Of a stretch of 64,000 nucleotides of DNA, positions 63,629-64,000 are shown piece after piece. Location of the stretch: NCBI GenBank assembly GCA_024760905.1, contig CM045729.1, positions 43,908,080 through 43,972,079 of the forward strand. The letters run 5' to 3'. Made by a program: the position numbers and the translations under genes. The first letter of the stretch is position 1. Each line of letters starts with the position of its first letter. The notes below the pieces were generated by a model. The model was given only the letters and a program-made list of their open reading frames with translations, was not told the DNA's origin and did not search any database. Source of the stretch: Plotosus lineatus. Its lineage: Eukaryota; Chordata; Actinopteri; Siluriformes; Plotosidae.

Positions 63629-63968
63629 TTAGAGGCACTGGTGGCCTGGTGGTAAGCTTCTGGATTACCGATCCGAAAGTCAGGGTTCAAGCTCCACTGT
63701 CAACGGTTGTCACTGCTGTCCACCCAGTGCAGCTAACTGGGTTATCAAAAGCAGGCCATGTCTCTCACTGTCTATGGTGACAGACATGTAAAAGAACCAT
63801 TGCTGACTTTTGACAAGAGTAGGCTGCATAGCCGTCAACGTGTTTCTGCCCTGGGATGGCCTGGCGAGCTGTCCAGGGTGTACTCTGCTCTCTCCCAGAG
63901 TTGGCTGACATGGGCACCAGCCCCTACAACCCAAATTAGGATAAAGCGGTTCAGAAAATGAATGAATG
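63629..63968 (+). mobile_element. SINE-C head/body with SINE-D tail, full-length
   Basis: Head gcactggtggcctggtggta, B-box-like cagggttcaagctccac, body with aaagaaccattgctgacttt. It switches at tgccctgggatggcctggcg to the SINE-D tail ending aaattaggataaagcggttc and GAATGAATGA. Flanked by aaattttaa (63620-63628 and 63969-63977). Confidence 0.9.
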
Positions 63969-64000
63969 AAATTTTAAATAATTCCAAAGTCTAAAAGAAT

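Overview
The window looks like intergenic or intronic DNA from a teleost fish. It is AT-rich and full of long CA/TA/GA microsatellites. Its repeats are typical of fish: RTE- and L2-type LINEs, tRNA-derived SINEs, a Tc1 transposon, Tigger/pogo-like and hAT non-autonomous DNA transposons. I recognise no host protein-coding gene, rRNA or genuine tRNA gene. Almost every long open frame belongs to a retrotransposon or transposon, or is a microsatellite read as a peptide. The species assignment is inference; I ran no database search. Element names (LINE-A, LINE-B, SINE-C and so on) are local labels used only here.

Layout. 0-3.3 kb: LINE-B scrap, a 5'-truncated LINE-A with a 689-codon open frame, and an L2 fragment. 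4.5-8.0 kb: near full-length LINE-B (endonuclease plus RT) carrying a nested piece of itself. 8.2-10.7 kb: a foldback repeat, a SINE-C inserted in a BovB-like endonuclease fragment, and a CR1/Rex/L2-like fragment. 11.4-13.6 kb: an internally deleted LINE-A and a SINE-D. 13.9-17.7 kb: a second long LINE-B with target-site duplication (TSD), its 3' part tandemly duplicated. 18-32 kb: SINEs, two hAT elements with exact 8-bp TSDs, a Tigger-like MITE, palindromic MITEs, microsatellites. 32-39 kb: two LINE-B 3' fragments, Tigger-like remnants, a third hAT element, an L2 3' end. 41-47 kb: a 2.9-kb LINE inserted with a 12-bp TSD into one arm of an old duplication whose other arm lies at 46.3 kb. 48-52 kb: Tigger-like remnants and a rearranged LINE-B 5' part. 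54-64 kb: more SINEs, and a Tc1 transposon invaded by both LINE-A and LINE-B.

Main biological story. LINE-B (RTE-like; at least 14 pieces here) appears to have supplied a SINE. SINE-C has a tRNA-like head, a unique body, a segment matching the LINE-B 5' UTR, and a tail matching the LINE-B 3' end. A second version of the same head and body carries instead the tail of another SINE family (SINE-D), switching at one defined point. Several nested insertions keep clean target-site duplications, so relative ages can be read directly. All autonomous elements seen are broken by stops, frameshifts, deletions or duplications.
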